A stretch of DNA of 64,000 nucleotides from Amycolatopsis sp. CA-126428 (GTDB lineage: Bacteria; Actinomycetota; Actinomycetes; Mycobacteriales; Pseudonocardiaceae), in contig NZ_PPHF01000165.1 in the NCBI RefSeq assembly GCF_002904335.1, forward strand, positions 212,469-276,468, in the 5' to 3' direction. Below are positions 17,506 through 26,728 of the stretch, in pieces; within the stretch, counting starts at the first letter, position 1, and each line of letters starts with the position of its first letter. The notes below the pieces were generated by a model that was not told the DNA's origin, ran no database searches, and saw nothing but the letters and a program-made list of their open reading frames with translations. A program made the translations under genes and the position numbers.

Positions 17506-18219
17506 TCAACCCAGCGAGACCAGGCGGGCTCCGCCGTCGGCTTCCAGAACCGTGCCGGTCAGGTTCCGGTTCGTGGCCGCCAGCGTCACCACCTCCGCGA
17601 CGTCGTCCGCCGTCGCGACGCGGCGCACCGGGATCGAAGCCGCCGTCTGCGCGAAGAATCCGTCCCGCATCTCCTCCGGGAAGCCGCTCCACCACGCCGT
17701 GTCGACCACTCCCGGCGACACCGCGTTCACCCGCCTCGGCGCCAGCTCGACCGCCAGCGGCTTGACCAGCGCTTCGATCGCCGCGTTCAGCGCACCGATC
17801 CCGGCCGTGCCGGCCATCGCCGCCCGGGCCGTGATCGCGCTGAGCAGCGTGATCGAACCGTCCGTCGCCAGGTGCGGCAGGACGGCCTGGATCGTCGCCA
17901 GGTGCGCCCAGAACTTCGCGTCGAACGCCCGCCGGAGCACGGCGAGGTCCAGCGCATCGATCGGCCCCATGCCTTCGGTGCCGGACAGGCTCACCACCAG
18001 CACGCCGACCGTCCCGAGTGACGCGGCCAGCGCGGCCATTGCCGGGGTGTCGCCGCCGTCGGCCTGGTGTCCGGTCAGCTCCGGGTCGCTCGATGCGACG
18101 TCATCGAGACGTTCTTTGCCGCGCCCGGTGACGTGGACGTCGTACCCCCGCTGCTGGAGCCGTCGCGCGGTCGCCAGGCCGATGCCCGAAGTGCCGCCGG
18201 CCACGAGAGCGATGCTCAT
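17506..18219 (-). CDS. SDR-family protein lacking the usual catalytic YxxxK
   Basis: 237 residues. The Rossmann motif GGTSGIG and the SDR layout are clear, including a C-terminal LEADGG. The Ser of the active site is present (LLSAIT), but where YxxxK is expected the protein reads IGALN (within GIGALNAAIEAL), so both Tyr and Lys are replaced. Classical dehydrogenase chemistry is therefore doubtful; a binding or altered-chemistry role is possible. Divergent from a TetR gene with a 61-bp shared promoter region carrying an inverted repeat, so probably that regulator's target. Confidence 0.85.
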   Translation of the reverse strand: MSIALVAGGTSGIGLATARRLQQRGYDVHVTGRGKERLDDVASSDPELTGHQADGGDTPAMAALAASLGTVGVLVVSLSGTEGMGPIDALDLAVLRRAFDAKFWAHLATIQAVLPHLATDGSITLLSAITARAAMAGTAGIGALNAAIEALVKPLAVELAPRRVNAVSPGVVDTAWWSGFPEEMRDGFFAQTAASIPVRRVATADDVAEVVTLAATNRNLTGTVLEADGGARLVSLG

Positions 18220-18229
18220 GCTTGTTCCT

Positions 18230-18261
18230 CATTTCGAACCGGTACGTCTCGTTTCGAAATG
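18230..18261. promoter_or_regulatory. Candidate TetR operator in the SDR/TetR divergent promoter
   Basis: CATTTCGAA (18230-18238) and its exact reverse complement TTCGAAATG (18253-18261) are separated by 14 bases, midway between the two divergent start codons. Position and symmetry fit a TetR dimer-pair site. Confidence 0.6.
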
Positions 18262-18280
18262 GACGCTACCATCGGATCCC

Positions 18281-18880
18281 ATGACCGACCAGTCCCGCCC
18301 CGGCCGCAAGCGCAGCGAACAGAGCCGGCTGGCGATCCTCGCCGCGACGCTCGAACTGGTCGCGGAGGCCGGCTACGGCGCACTGACCATCGAAGGCATC
18401 GCCGCGCGCTCGGGCGTCGGCAAGCAGACGATCTACCGCTGGTGGCCGTCGAAGGCCGACGTCCTGCTGGACGCGCTCGCGACGAAGGCGGACCTGCAGA
18501 TCCCGGTCCCCGACCAGGGCTCCTTCCGCGCCGACCTGGCCCGGTTCCTGGGCAGCACCTTCGAGCTGGGCGGGAAGTCCCCGGTCGCGGACACGCTCCG
18601 GGCGCTGATGGCCCAGGCCCAGATCGATCCGGAATTCGGCAAGCGCTTCCGCGAAGACTTCCTGTTCCGCCGCCGTGACGCGCTCGGCACGCTCGTCGAC
18701 CGCGCCCGCGAGCGCGGTGAACTCCCGGCCGGCGTCCGGCCCGGCACGGTGCTCGACGTCGTGTTCGGGACGCTCTGGTACCGGCTGCTCGCGACGCGGG
18801 AGCCGGTCGACCGGGGTCTGGCAGACGAACTAGTGGCGCTGCTGGCGGATCACGGCGCCTCGACCGCCGAGATCCGGTAG
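18281..18880 (+). CDS. TetR-family transcriptional regulator
   Basis: 199 residues from ATG 18281. The N-terminal helix-turn-helix is typical: LVAEAGYGALTIEGIAARSG followed by VGKQTIYRWWPSKADVLLDA. The C-terminal ligand domain resembles the TetR_C_16/33-type with DTLRALMAQAQIDPEFG. It likely controls the divergent SDR gene and itself. Its 3' end overlaps the convergent monooxygenase-like gene by 31 bases. Confidence 0.92.
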   Translation: MTDQSRPGRKRSEQSRLAILAATLELVAEAGYGALTIEGIAARSGVGKQTIYRWWPSKADVLLDALATKADLQIPVPDQGSFRADLARFLGSTFELGGKSPVADTLRALMAQAQIDPEFGKRFREDFLFRRRDALGTLVDRARERGELPAGVRPGTVLDVVFGTLWYRLLATREPVDRGLADELVALLADHGASTAEIR

Positions 18881-19134
18881 CGCGCCACCGAGGCGTCGAG
18901 GATCTGCGCCGCCTGCTCGGCAGACGGCCCGGAGCCGCGGAAGCGCTCCAGGTCTTCGTCGGACTCCCAGCGCTCGTAGACCGTGATCCGGCCGGGGTCG
19001 AGCAGGTCGGCACCCAGCGCGTATTCGAGGCAGCCCGGCGCCTCCCGCGCGAGACGGACGGCTTCGGCACACCCCGCCAGGTAGTCCTCACGCTCTTCGG
19101 GAGCGACGGCGAGCCAGCCGGCGATGATGATCAC
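18850..19134 (-). CDS. Antibiotic biosynthesis monooxygenase (ABM) domain protein
   Basis: 94 residues from GTG 19134, which overlaps the stop of the upstream PPOX gene (GTGA); this start yields IIIAGWLAVAPEERED as the first strand of the dimeric ferredoxin-like barrel. Motifs typical of ABM/YgiN proteins: EAPGCLEYALGAD and VYERWESDEDLERF. Such proteins oxidise quinol-type substrates or serve as small heme/quinone proteins; the substrate is unknown. Co-translated with the PPOX gene. Confidence 0.85.
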   Translation of the reverse strand: MIIIAGWLAVAPEEREDYLAGCAEAVRLAREAPGCLEYALGADLLDPGRITVYERWESDEDLERFRGSGPSAEQAAQILDASVARYRISAVEAP

Positions 19135-19517
19135 GACGTGATCCGATCCGCCTTGATCGTGAGCAGCAGCCGCGTCTGGTCGCGGCCACCCCACCACGGG
19201 TACGGGCCGCCGAGGTAGCGCTGCGACAGCTTCTCGATGTGCTCCACCGCGCCGTCTTCGGTCGTGTCGATGACCTGCCCGCGGATCGCGAAGTAGCGCG
19301 ACGGCCGGGCGCGGTCGGCAACGTTGAGCGCCACCCGCGGGTCACGTGCGATGTTGCGCTGCTTCTGGTGACCCAGCACGGTGTTGACGAGGACGTGCGT
19401 CCCGTCGGTGTCCACCCAGGTCTGGGTGAGCTGCGGCGAGCCGTCGGGCATCAGCGTCGACAGGAAGCAGAGGCTGGGCTCGCGCAGCAGAGCGAGCAGA
19501 TCGCCGGGTAGTTCCAC
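19131..19517 (-). CDS. PPOX-class (pyridoxamine 5'-phosphate oxidase fold) F420/flavin-dependent enzyme
   Basis: 128 residues. Split-barrel fold signature: LLREPSLCFLSTLMPDGSPQ, VLVNTVLGHQKQRNIARDPRVAL and RYFAIRGQV. In actinobacteria most proteins of this length use deazaflavin F420 to reduce a substrate. Followed by the overlapping ABM gene and preceded by argS on the same strand with a 12-base gap, so the three may be one transcript. Confidence 0.85.
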   Translation of the reverse strand: MELPGDLLALLREPSLCFLSTLMPDGSPQLTQTWVDTDGTHVLVNTVLGHQKQRNIARDPRVALNVADRARPSRYFAIRGQVIDTTEDGAVEHIEKLSQRYLGGPYPWWGGRDQTRLLLTIKADRITS

Positions 19518-19529
19518 AGTGGTCTCCCG

Positions 19530-21251
<1,722 letters not shown>

Positions 21252-21321
21252 GGTGTCCCTCCTTCGGCTCGGTCACGGAAGCCCGCAGCGTAACGAGCGT
21301 GACCGGCCGATGACGAAGGGT

Positions 21322-22608
21322 TTACCGCAGCTCAGTGCCCTTCGTCTCGGGAAGCGTGAGGATCACGGCGAACGCGATCGCGGCGCCCACGGCGACGTAC
21401 CAGAAGTAGAGCGTCTGGGACACGGTGCCGAACAGGGTGATGAGCAGGGGAGCGGTGCCGCCGAAGATCGCGACGGTCAGGTTGTACCAGGCCCCGATGC
21501 CCAGCCCGCGCAGTTCGGTGGGGAACAGCTCGCTCATGATGGCCGGCGCGATCGACGTCATCGCCGTGTACAGCCCGAGCCCGACGCAGAACACCACGAG
21601 CAGCCCGCCGACGCCCGGACCGATCAAAGTGGACAGCGGCACGACGACGACCGCGGTCGCCCCGGACCAGACGAGCAGCTGCGGCTTCCGCCCGGCCCGG
21701 TCGGCGAGGGCGCCCATCGGATACTGCAACGCGATGAACAGCGCCGTGCCGACCGACAGCGCGAGGAAGACCGCGTCGGCGTCCGCGTGCCGGTTCTTCA
21801 CCGCGAACGACGTCAGCGCGCTGAAGAACGTGTAGTAACAAAGCGTCGAAAGCATCGTGAAGCCGACGAGCCTGCCCACGGCCTTGGGGTGGTGGGTCAG
21901 CGTGGTCAGCAGCGGCCGCTCGAGCTTGCGCGCCTTGGCCTTCGTCTGCTCGAACAGCTCGGTCTCGGCGAGGCTCCGGCGCAGCCACAGCCCGACCAGG
22001 CCGAAGACACCGCCCAGCAGGAACGGCAGCCGCCAGCCCCAGGACACGAGCTGCGCCTTGTCCAGCGTCCGGGCCAGGACGAACCCGAGCACGGTCGCGA
22101 TCAGCACGGCCGACCCGGTCGAGATGTAGAAGAACGCCGAGTACCGGCCGCGACGCTCCGGCGGCGCGATCTCGCCCAGGTAGGCCGACGCGTTCGACAC
22201 CTCACCGCCGAGCGACAGCCCCTGCGCGACGCGGGCGAGCAGCAGCAGGATCGGCGCGAGCCAGCCGACCTGCGAGAACGTCGGCAGCAGCCCGATCGCC
22301 ACCGACCCGCCCGCCATGAGCAGGATGGTGAGGATCATGGCCGGCTTGCGGCCGCGAGTGTCCGCGAAGCGCCCGAGCAGGACTCCGCCCAGCGGCCGGA
22401 AGAAGAACGCGAGCGCGTAGGTGGCGAACGTGTTGATCAGGGCCAGGGTGTCGTTCCCGGCGGGGAAGAACGCGCTGGCGAAGTAGATGCTGAACGTCGC
22501 GTAGATCGTCCAGTCGAACCACTCGAGCGCGTTGCCGGCGCTCGCGGCGAACAGCTTGCGCACCGGCAGCCGGTGGCGCCGCGACACCTGGACGGCGGAT
22601 TCGGTCAT
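21322..22608 (-). CDS. MFS transporter of the metabolite:H+ symporter type
   Basis: 428 residues from ATG 22608 (GGGAGG upstream). About twelve hydrophobic helices. The N-terminal ASAGNALEWFDWTIYATFSIYF, the loop GRFADTRGRKPAMI, and PPERRGRYSAFFYISTGSAV are hallmarks of the MHS family (ProP, KgtP, ShiA and others). The second half repeats GALADRAGRKPQ. The substrate is probably a carboxylate or similar small metabolite and is not predictable. Monocistronic appearance. Confidence 0.92.
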   Translation of the reverse strand: MTESAVQVSRRHRLPVRKLFAASAGNALEWFDWTIYATFSIYFASAFFPAGNDTLALINTFATYALAFFFRPLGGVLLGRFADTRGRKPAMILTILLMAGGSVAIGLLPTFSQVGWLAPILLLLARVAQGLSLGGEVSNASAYLGEIAPPERRGRYSAFFYISTGSAVLIATVLGFVLARTLDKAQLVSWGWRLPFLLGGVFGLVGLWLRRSLAETELFEQTKAKARKLERPLLTTLTHHPKAVGRLVGFTMLSTLCYYTFFSALTSFAVKNRHADADAVFLALSVGTALFIALQYPMGALADRAGRKPQLLVWSGATAVVVVPLSTLIGPGVGGLLVVFCVGLGLYTAMTSIAPAIMSELFPTELRGLGIGAWYNLTVAIFGGTAPLLITLFGTVSQTLYFWYVAVGAAIAFAVILTLPETKGTELR

Positions 22609-22694
22609 GGCGGCCTCCCATGTCACCCGAAGGTGGAACGGGACTTTGCCACATTCATTCGCAGTGCGAAAGATCCCCACCACTCGCCGACCCC

Positions 22695-22757
22695 GAACCG
22701 ACCCTCTGGGTACGCGAGCCGACCCTTCCGGTACGCAAGCCGACTCTCCAGGTACAT
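22695..22757. repeat. Three-copy 21-bp tandem array (array B)
   Basis: Three contiguous 21-bp units (22695-22715, 22716-22736, 22737-22757). Each has CCGACYCT followed by a variable stretch and GGTAC; most positions are conserved. It lies between the MFS start and the RecQ-like stop. In register with array A, both share CGACCC, seven variable bases, then ACG. Confidence 0.8.
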
Positions 22758-22779
22758 GTCCTCCCTCGTCCCCTCCCCC

Positions 22780-24891
22780 TCAGGCCGTGCTGGCCAACGC
22801 GAACGGCAGCACCGCGGGCGCCCCGGCCCGCCGCAGCAGCCGCGCGGCGAGCGTCATCGTCCAGCCGGTGTCGATGACGTCGTCCACCAGCAGGACCGGC
22901 CCGGACGGCAGGACCGCCGCGAGGTCCGCGGGCATGCTCATCCGCCGCCACAGATCGGCCAGCCGCTGCGCGCTGTTCGCCTGGCGCGGCGGCGGTCCCT
23001 CGGCGTCGAGCGCGCCGAGGAAGTCGAGCTTGCCGATCTCGGCCAGCCGGGTCGCGAGGCTGTACACCAGCTGCGGCCGCGTGGACGACGGCACCGCGAC
23101 GACCGCCACCGGCCGTTGCGCCCATTGCCACCCGGCGAGCACCTGCACGCACGCCTTGAACACCGAGTCCGGTACCTCGGCGTCCGTCGCCTGCGGCCCG
23201 ACGAGCTCCCGCAGCCGGTTGCCCCAGCCGACGTCGGTGAGCCGCCCGAGCACCTGGCCCGGCTCGGCCTGGTCGTCGGCGGAGATCCGGCCGGAGACCG
23301 GGACGTCCAAAGAGGACATGCCGGTGGGCCACTGCTTCCGCGGCGCGACCTCGACGCCGGGCCGCTGCAGGCGTTCCCGGGTCGCGTTGACGACGTCGTC
23401 GGCCACCGACGTGTCCCAGTGCTGCCCGGTGCAGTTGTCGCACCGCCCGCACGGCGTCGCCTCGGGGTCGTCGAGCTGGCGGCGCAGGTACTCCATCCGG
23501 CAACCGTCGGTCGCGAGGTAGCCGAGCATCGCCGCCTGCTCGCGCTCCCGGGCTTCCGCGACCCGCTTGTACCGCCCGCGGTCGTACTGCCAGTCCTCGC
23601 CCGTGCTCGTCCAGCCGCCCTTCACGCGCCGGACCGCGCCGTCGACGTCCAGCACCTTGAGCACCATTTCCAGCCGGGACCGGGAAAGCTCGACCGACGG
23701 CTCGAGCGCCGCCGTCGACAGTGGACGGTCGGCGTAGGAGAGCGTGTTCAGCACCTGGGTCACCCGCAGCTCGTCGGGGAAGGCCAGCGACCCGAAGTAC
23801 GCCCAGATCGCCTTGTCCTCCTCGCCGGGCAGCAGCACGACCTCGGCGCGCTCCACGCCACGCCCGGCGCGGCCGACCTGCTGGTAGTACGCGATCGGCG
23901 ACGACGGCGCCCCGAGGTGCACGACGAACCCGAGGTCCGGCTTGTCGAACCCCATGCCCAGCGCGGACGTCGCGACCAGGGCCTTGACGCGGTTGCCGAG
24001 CAGGTCGTCCTCGGCCGCCTGCCGGTCGGCCGGGTCGGTCTTGCCGGTGTAGGCCGCCACCGGGTAGCCGCGGTCCTTCAGCAGCGAAGCGACGTCGTGC
24101 GCCGCCGCGACGGTCAGCGTGTAGATGATCCCGGACCCGGGCAGCTCGGCCAGGTGCTCCGCGAGCCAGGCCAGCCGCGCCTGCGACGTCGGCAGCCGGC
24201 ACACCGACAGCCGCAGGCTTTCCCGGTCGAGGCTGCCGCGCAGCACCAGCGTGTCCGCGCCGGTGCCGAGGCCCAGCTGCTCGGCGACGTCGGTGACCAC
24301 GCGGTCGTTCGCGGTCGCCGTCGTCGCCAGCACCGGCACGCCGTCCGGGAGGTCGCCCAGGAGGGTGCGCAGCCGCCGGTAGTCGGGCCGGAAGTCGTGG
24401 CCCCAGTCCGAAATGCAGTGTGCTTCGTCGACCACCAGCAGGCCGGTGCTCGCGGTCAGCTTCGGCAGGACGTTGTCGCGGAAGTCCGGGTTGTTCAGCC
24501 GTTCGGGGCTGACCAGCAGCACGTCCACCTCGCCGGCCGCGACGGCCGCCTGGACCTGGTCCCACTCCTGCGCGTTCGCGGAGTTCATCGTCGCCGCGTG
24601 GATCCCGGCCCGCGCCGCCGCCGAGATCTGGTTGCGCATCAGCGCCAGCAGCGGCGAGACGATGACCGTCGGCCCGCTGCCTTGCTCGCGCAGCAACGCC
24701 GTGGCCAGGAAGTACACCGCCGACTTGCCCCACCCGGTGCGCTGCACGACCAGCGCGCGGCGCCGCTGCGCGACCAAGGCCTCGATGGCCGTCCATTGGT
24801 CTTCGCGCAGCTTCGCCGCATCGCCGGCCAGTGCCCGGAGGAGGGTCTCGGCGCGGTCGCGGAGGGCTGGGGTGGTGCTGGTCGTGTCCAC
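22780..24891 (-). CDS. RecQ-type DNA helicase fused to a phosphoribosyltransferase-like domain
   Basis: 703 residues from GTG 24891; an in-frame GTG about eight codons upstream is possible and neither has a clear ribosome binding site. Helicase core: Walker A VQRTGWGKSAVYF (about 49-61), DEAH box VVDEAHCISDWGHDFRPDY, LLALMRNQ and the motif VI block YYQQVGRAGRG. RecQ zinc motif CRMEYLRRQ...CGRCDNC near 460. The last 100 residues contain VLLVDDVIDTGWT, the PRPP-binding signature of type I phosphoribosyltransferases (ComF-like). A usual HRDC domain is not evident. The role is DNA repair by family; the PRTase part has no known partner reaction here. Confidence 0.9.
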   Translation of the reverse strand: MDTTSTTPALRDRAETLLRALAGDAAKLREDQWTAIEALVAQRRRALVVQRTGWGKSAVYFLATALLREQGSGPTVIVSPLLALMRNQISAAARAGIHAATMNSANAQEWDQVQAAVAAGEVDVLLVSPERLNNPDFRDNVLPKLTASTGLLVVDEAHCISDWGHDFRPDYRRLRTLLGDLPDGVPVLATTATANDRVVTDVAEQLGLGTGADTLVLRGSLDRESLRLSVCRLPTSQARLAWLAEHLAELPGSGIIYTLTVAAAHDVASLLKDRGYPVAAYTGKTDPADRQAAEDDLLGNRVKALVATSALGMGFDKPDLGFVVHLGAPSSPIAYYQQVGRAGRGVERAEVVLLPGEEDKAIWAYFGSLAFPDELRVTQVLNTLSYADRPLSTAALEPSVELSRSRLEMVLKVLDVDGAVRRVKGGWTSTGEDWQYDRGRYKRVAEAREREQAAMLGYLATDGCRMEYLRRQLDDPEATPCGRCDNCTGQHWDTSVADDVVNATRERLQRPGVEVAPRKQWPTGMSSLDVPVSGRISADDQAEPGQVLGRLTDVGWGNRLRELVGPQATDAEVPDSVFKACVQVLAGWQWAQRPVAVVAVPSSTRPQLVYSLATRLAEIGKLDFLGALDAEGPPPRQANSAQRLADLWRRMSMPADLAAVLPSGPVLLVDDVIDTGWTMTLAARLLRRAGAPAVLPFALASTA

Positions 24892-24936
24892 GTCCCCACG
24901 TCTACCCCATGACACCGACAGATCGGGAATCGGCGG

Positions 24937-24961
24937 CGTCGCGAACGGACCGTTCGCGACG
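24937..24961. promoter_or_regulatory. Perfect 25-bp palindrome between recQ-like gene and nadD
   Basis: CGTCGCGAACGG and its exact reverse complement flank a single A. It lies 46 bases upstream of the RecQ-like start. The inner CGAAC-N5-GTTCG resembles actinobacterial LexA boxes (CGAAC-N4-GTTCG) but the spacer is one base too long. Operator or hairpin; undecided. Confidence 0.6.
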
Positions 24962-24975
24962 AATACGGGCCGTAA

Positions 24976-24991
24976 TGTGATCCGAATCACA
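24976..24991. promoter_or_regulatory. Crp/FNR-family consensus binding site
   Basis: TGTGATCCGAATCACA matches TGTGA-N6-TCACA exactly, with six-base arms TGTGAT/ATCACA. It lies 74 bases before nadD and 85 before the divergent RecQ-like gene. A TATAGG -10-like hexamer for nadD is at 25049-25054. Confidence 0.65.
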
Positions 24992-25064
24992 CGTTCTGCC
25001 CGGTCGGGCGAGGTGGCGAAGAGCACCCGGCCGCACGGCGCCCGGCCTTATAGGCTCTTCGCTC

Positions 25065-25658
25065 ATGTCACCACGGCGGATCGGGGTCATGGGCGGCACC
25101 TTCGACCCCGTGCACCACGGCCACCTCGTCGCAGCCAGCGAGGTCCAGTCCCGGTTCGGGCTCGACGAGGTGATCTTCGTCCCCACCGGGCAGCCGTGGC
25201 AGAAGACCGATCGCGAAGTGACCAGGGCCGAGGACCGCTACCTGATGACCGTGATCGCGACGGCGTCCAACCCGGTCTTTTCGGTCAGTCGCGTGGACAT
25301 CGACCGCGGTGGTCAGACCTACACCGTCGACACCCTGCGCGACCTGCACGCCGAATACCCCGGCGACGAGCTCTTCTTCATCACCGGCGCCGACGCGCTC
25401 GAACAGATCCTGACCTGGCACAAGGCCGACGAGCTGTTCGACTTCGCGCACTTCATCGGCGTCACGCGGCCCGGCTACCGGCTCAACTCCCACCACCTGC
25501 CCAGCGGCAAGGTGAGCCTGGTCGAGGTCACCGCGATGGCCATTTCGTCCACCGGCTGCCGCGATCGGGTCGAGCGCGGGGAGCCGGTCTGGTACCTCGT
25601 TCCCGACGGCGTCGTCCGCTACATCGCCAAGAAGGACCTGTACCGGAAGAGCGACTGA
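25065..25658 (+). CDS. nadD: Nicotinate-nucleotide adenylyltransferase
   Basis: 197 residues from ATG 25065. It makes deamido-NAD from nicotinate mononucleotide and ATP. Nucleotidyltransferase motifs GGTFDPVHHGH and ISSTGCRDRV are intact; FITGADALEQILTWHKADEL is typical. The short distance from the -10-like TATAGG suggests a very short leader. Heads the nadD-rsfS-gpgP-octT-degV group, in the same order as in mycobacteria. Confidence 0.96.
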   Translation: MSPRRIGVMGGTFDPVHHGHLVAASEVQSRFGLDEVIFVPTGQPWQKTDREVTRAEDRYLMTVIATASNPVFSVSRVDIDRGGQTYTVDTLRDLHAEYPGDELFFITGADALEQILTWHKADELFDFAHFIGVTRPGYRLNSHHLPSGKVSLVEVTAMAISSTGCRDRVERGEPVWYLVPDGVVRYIAKKDLYRKSD

Positions 25659-25718
25659 AGCACTGTCGGTCCCTGCGGGTACCCTTCTCGGGCGAACCCG
25701 ATCTGGAAAAGGAGCACC

Positions 25719-26114
25719 GTGGCAGCCACGTCCGAGGCTCGAGAGCTGGCCGTAGCGGCCGCCCACGCGGCGGCGGACAAGAAGGCCAGCGACGTCGTCG
25801 TGCTGGACGTGTCCGAGCAGCTCGTCATCACCGACGCCTTCGTCATCGCCTCCGCGTCCAACGAGCGCCTGGTCGGCGCGATCGTGGACAACGTCGAGGA
25901 AAAACTGCGCGAGAGCGGCCACAAGCCGGTCCGCCGTGAAGGCGCCCGCGAAGGGCGCTGGGTGCTGCTCGACTACGTGGACGTCGTCGTGCACGTCCAG
26001 CACGTCGAAGAGCGCACCTTCTACGGCCTCGAGCGGCTCTGGAAGGACTGCCCGCGCATCGAGGTGGCCGGTCTCGAGGAGTCACCCGCCGACGAGGACC
26101 CGGACGTCCCGTGA
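25719..26114 (+). CDS. rsfS: Ribosomal silencing factor RsfS
   Basis: 131 residues from GTG 25719 with AAAAGGAGCACC upstream. DUF143 fold: VVVLDVSEQLVITDAFVIAS, EGAREGRWVLLDYVDVVVHV and FYGLERLWKDC. It binds L14 and blocks subunit joining on starvation. Its stop codon overlaps the next start by four bases. Confidence 0.96.
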   Translation: MAATSEARELAVAAAHAAADKKASDVVVLDVSEQLVITDAFVIASASNERLVGAIVDNVEEKLRESGHKPVRREGAREGRWVLLDYVDVVVHVQHVEERTFYGLERLWKDCPRIEVAGLEESPADEDPDVP

Positions 26115-26725
26115 GCCCGCGGCGGCTGGTGCTCTGGCGTCACGGCGAGACGGACTACAACGCCGCCGGGCGGATGCAGGGTCACCTCGACTCCGCGCTG
26201 ACCCCGCGCGGCTGGAACCAGGCCCGGTTCGCGGCGCCCGCACTGGCCCGCTTTGCCCCGGACCTCGTCATCGCCTCCGACCTGCGCCGGGCCACCGACA
26301 CCGCCACCGTGCTCACCGACGCCATCGGCGTCCCGCTGCGGATCGACAAGCGGCTGCGCGAGACGCACCTGGGCGAATGGCAGGGGCTCACCGGCGAGGA
26401 GGTCGACAAGGCCTACCCCGGTGAACGCGACCGCTGGCGCACCGACGCGACCTGGGCCCCGCCGGGCGGCGAGAGCCGCGTCGACGTCGCCGACCGTGCC
26501 GGCGAAGTCGTCACGGACCTGCAGCAGGCCAATTCCGACGCGGGTGACACCGTGCTGCTGGCCGCGCACGGCGGCCTGATCATCGCGCTGACCGCCCGGC
26601 TGCTTGACCTGCCGGTCGTGACCTGGCCGTCGCTCGGCGGGATCTCGAACTGCCACTGGGTCGAGCTGGGCCGCCGCGACGGGAAGTGGCGGCTGCACGC
26701 CTACAACGCGGGGATGCACGGCTAG
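26111..26725 (+). CDS. gpgP: Histidine phosphatase; probable glucosyl-3-phosphoglycerate phosphatase
   Basis: 204 residues from GTG 26111. The catalytic His is in LWRHGETDYN; the second is in LLAAHGGL, with SDLRRATDTA and RLRETHLGEWQG also conserved. Position directly after rsfS and before the SGNH gene is the same as Mycobacterium tuberculosis Rv2419c (GpgP), which removes phosphate from glucosyl-3-phosphoglycerate in methylglucose lipopolysaccharide synthesis. The specific name rests on synteny; the broad family is certain. Confidence 0.85.
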   Translation: MSPRRLVLWRHGETDYNAAGRMQGHLDSALTPRGWNQARFAAPALARFAPDLVIASDLRRATDTATVLTDAIGVPLRIDKRLRETHLGEWQGLTGEEVDKAYPGERDRWRTDATWAPPGGESRVDVADRAGEVVTDLQQANSDAGDTVLLAAHGGLIIALTARLLDLPVVTWPSLGGISNCHWVELGRRDGKWRLHAYNAGMHG

Positions 26726-26728
26726 CCG

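Noticed and set aside
21253..24912. Open frame of about 1200 codons on the plus strand across argS, the MFS gene and the RecQ-like gene
   Set aside because: It runs antisense through three recognised genes and has only low-complexity Arg/Gln/Asp-rich sequence.
24937..24961. Palindrome considered as a genuine LexA box
   Set aside because: The CGAAC and GTTCG halves are separated by five bases instead of four, so LexA binding is doubtful; kept as an unassigned operator.
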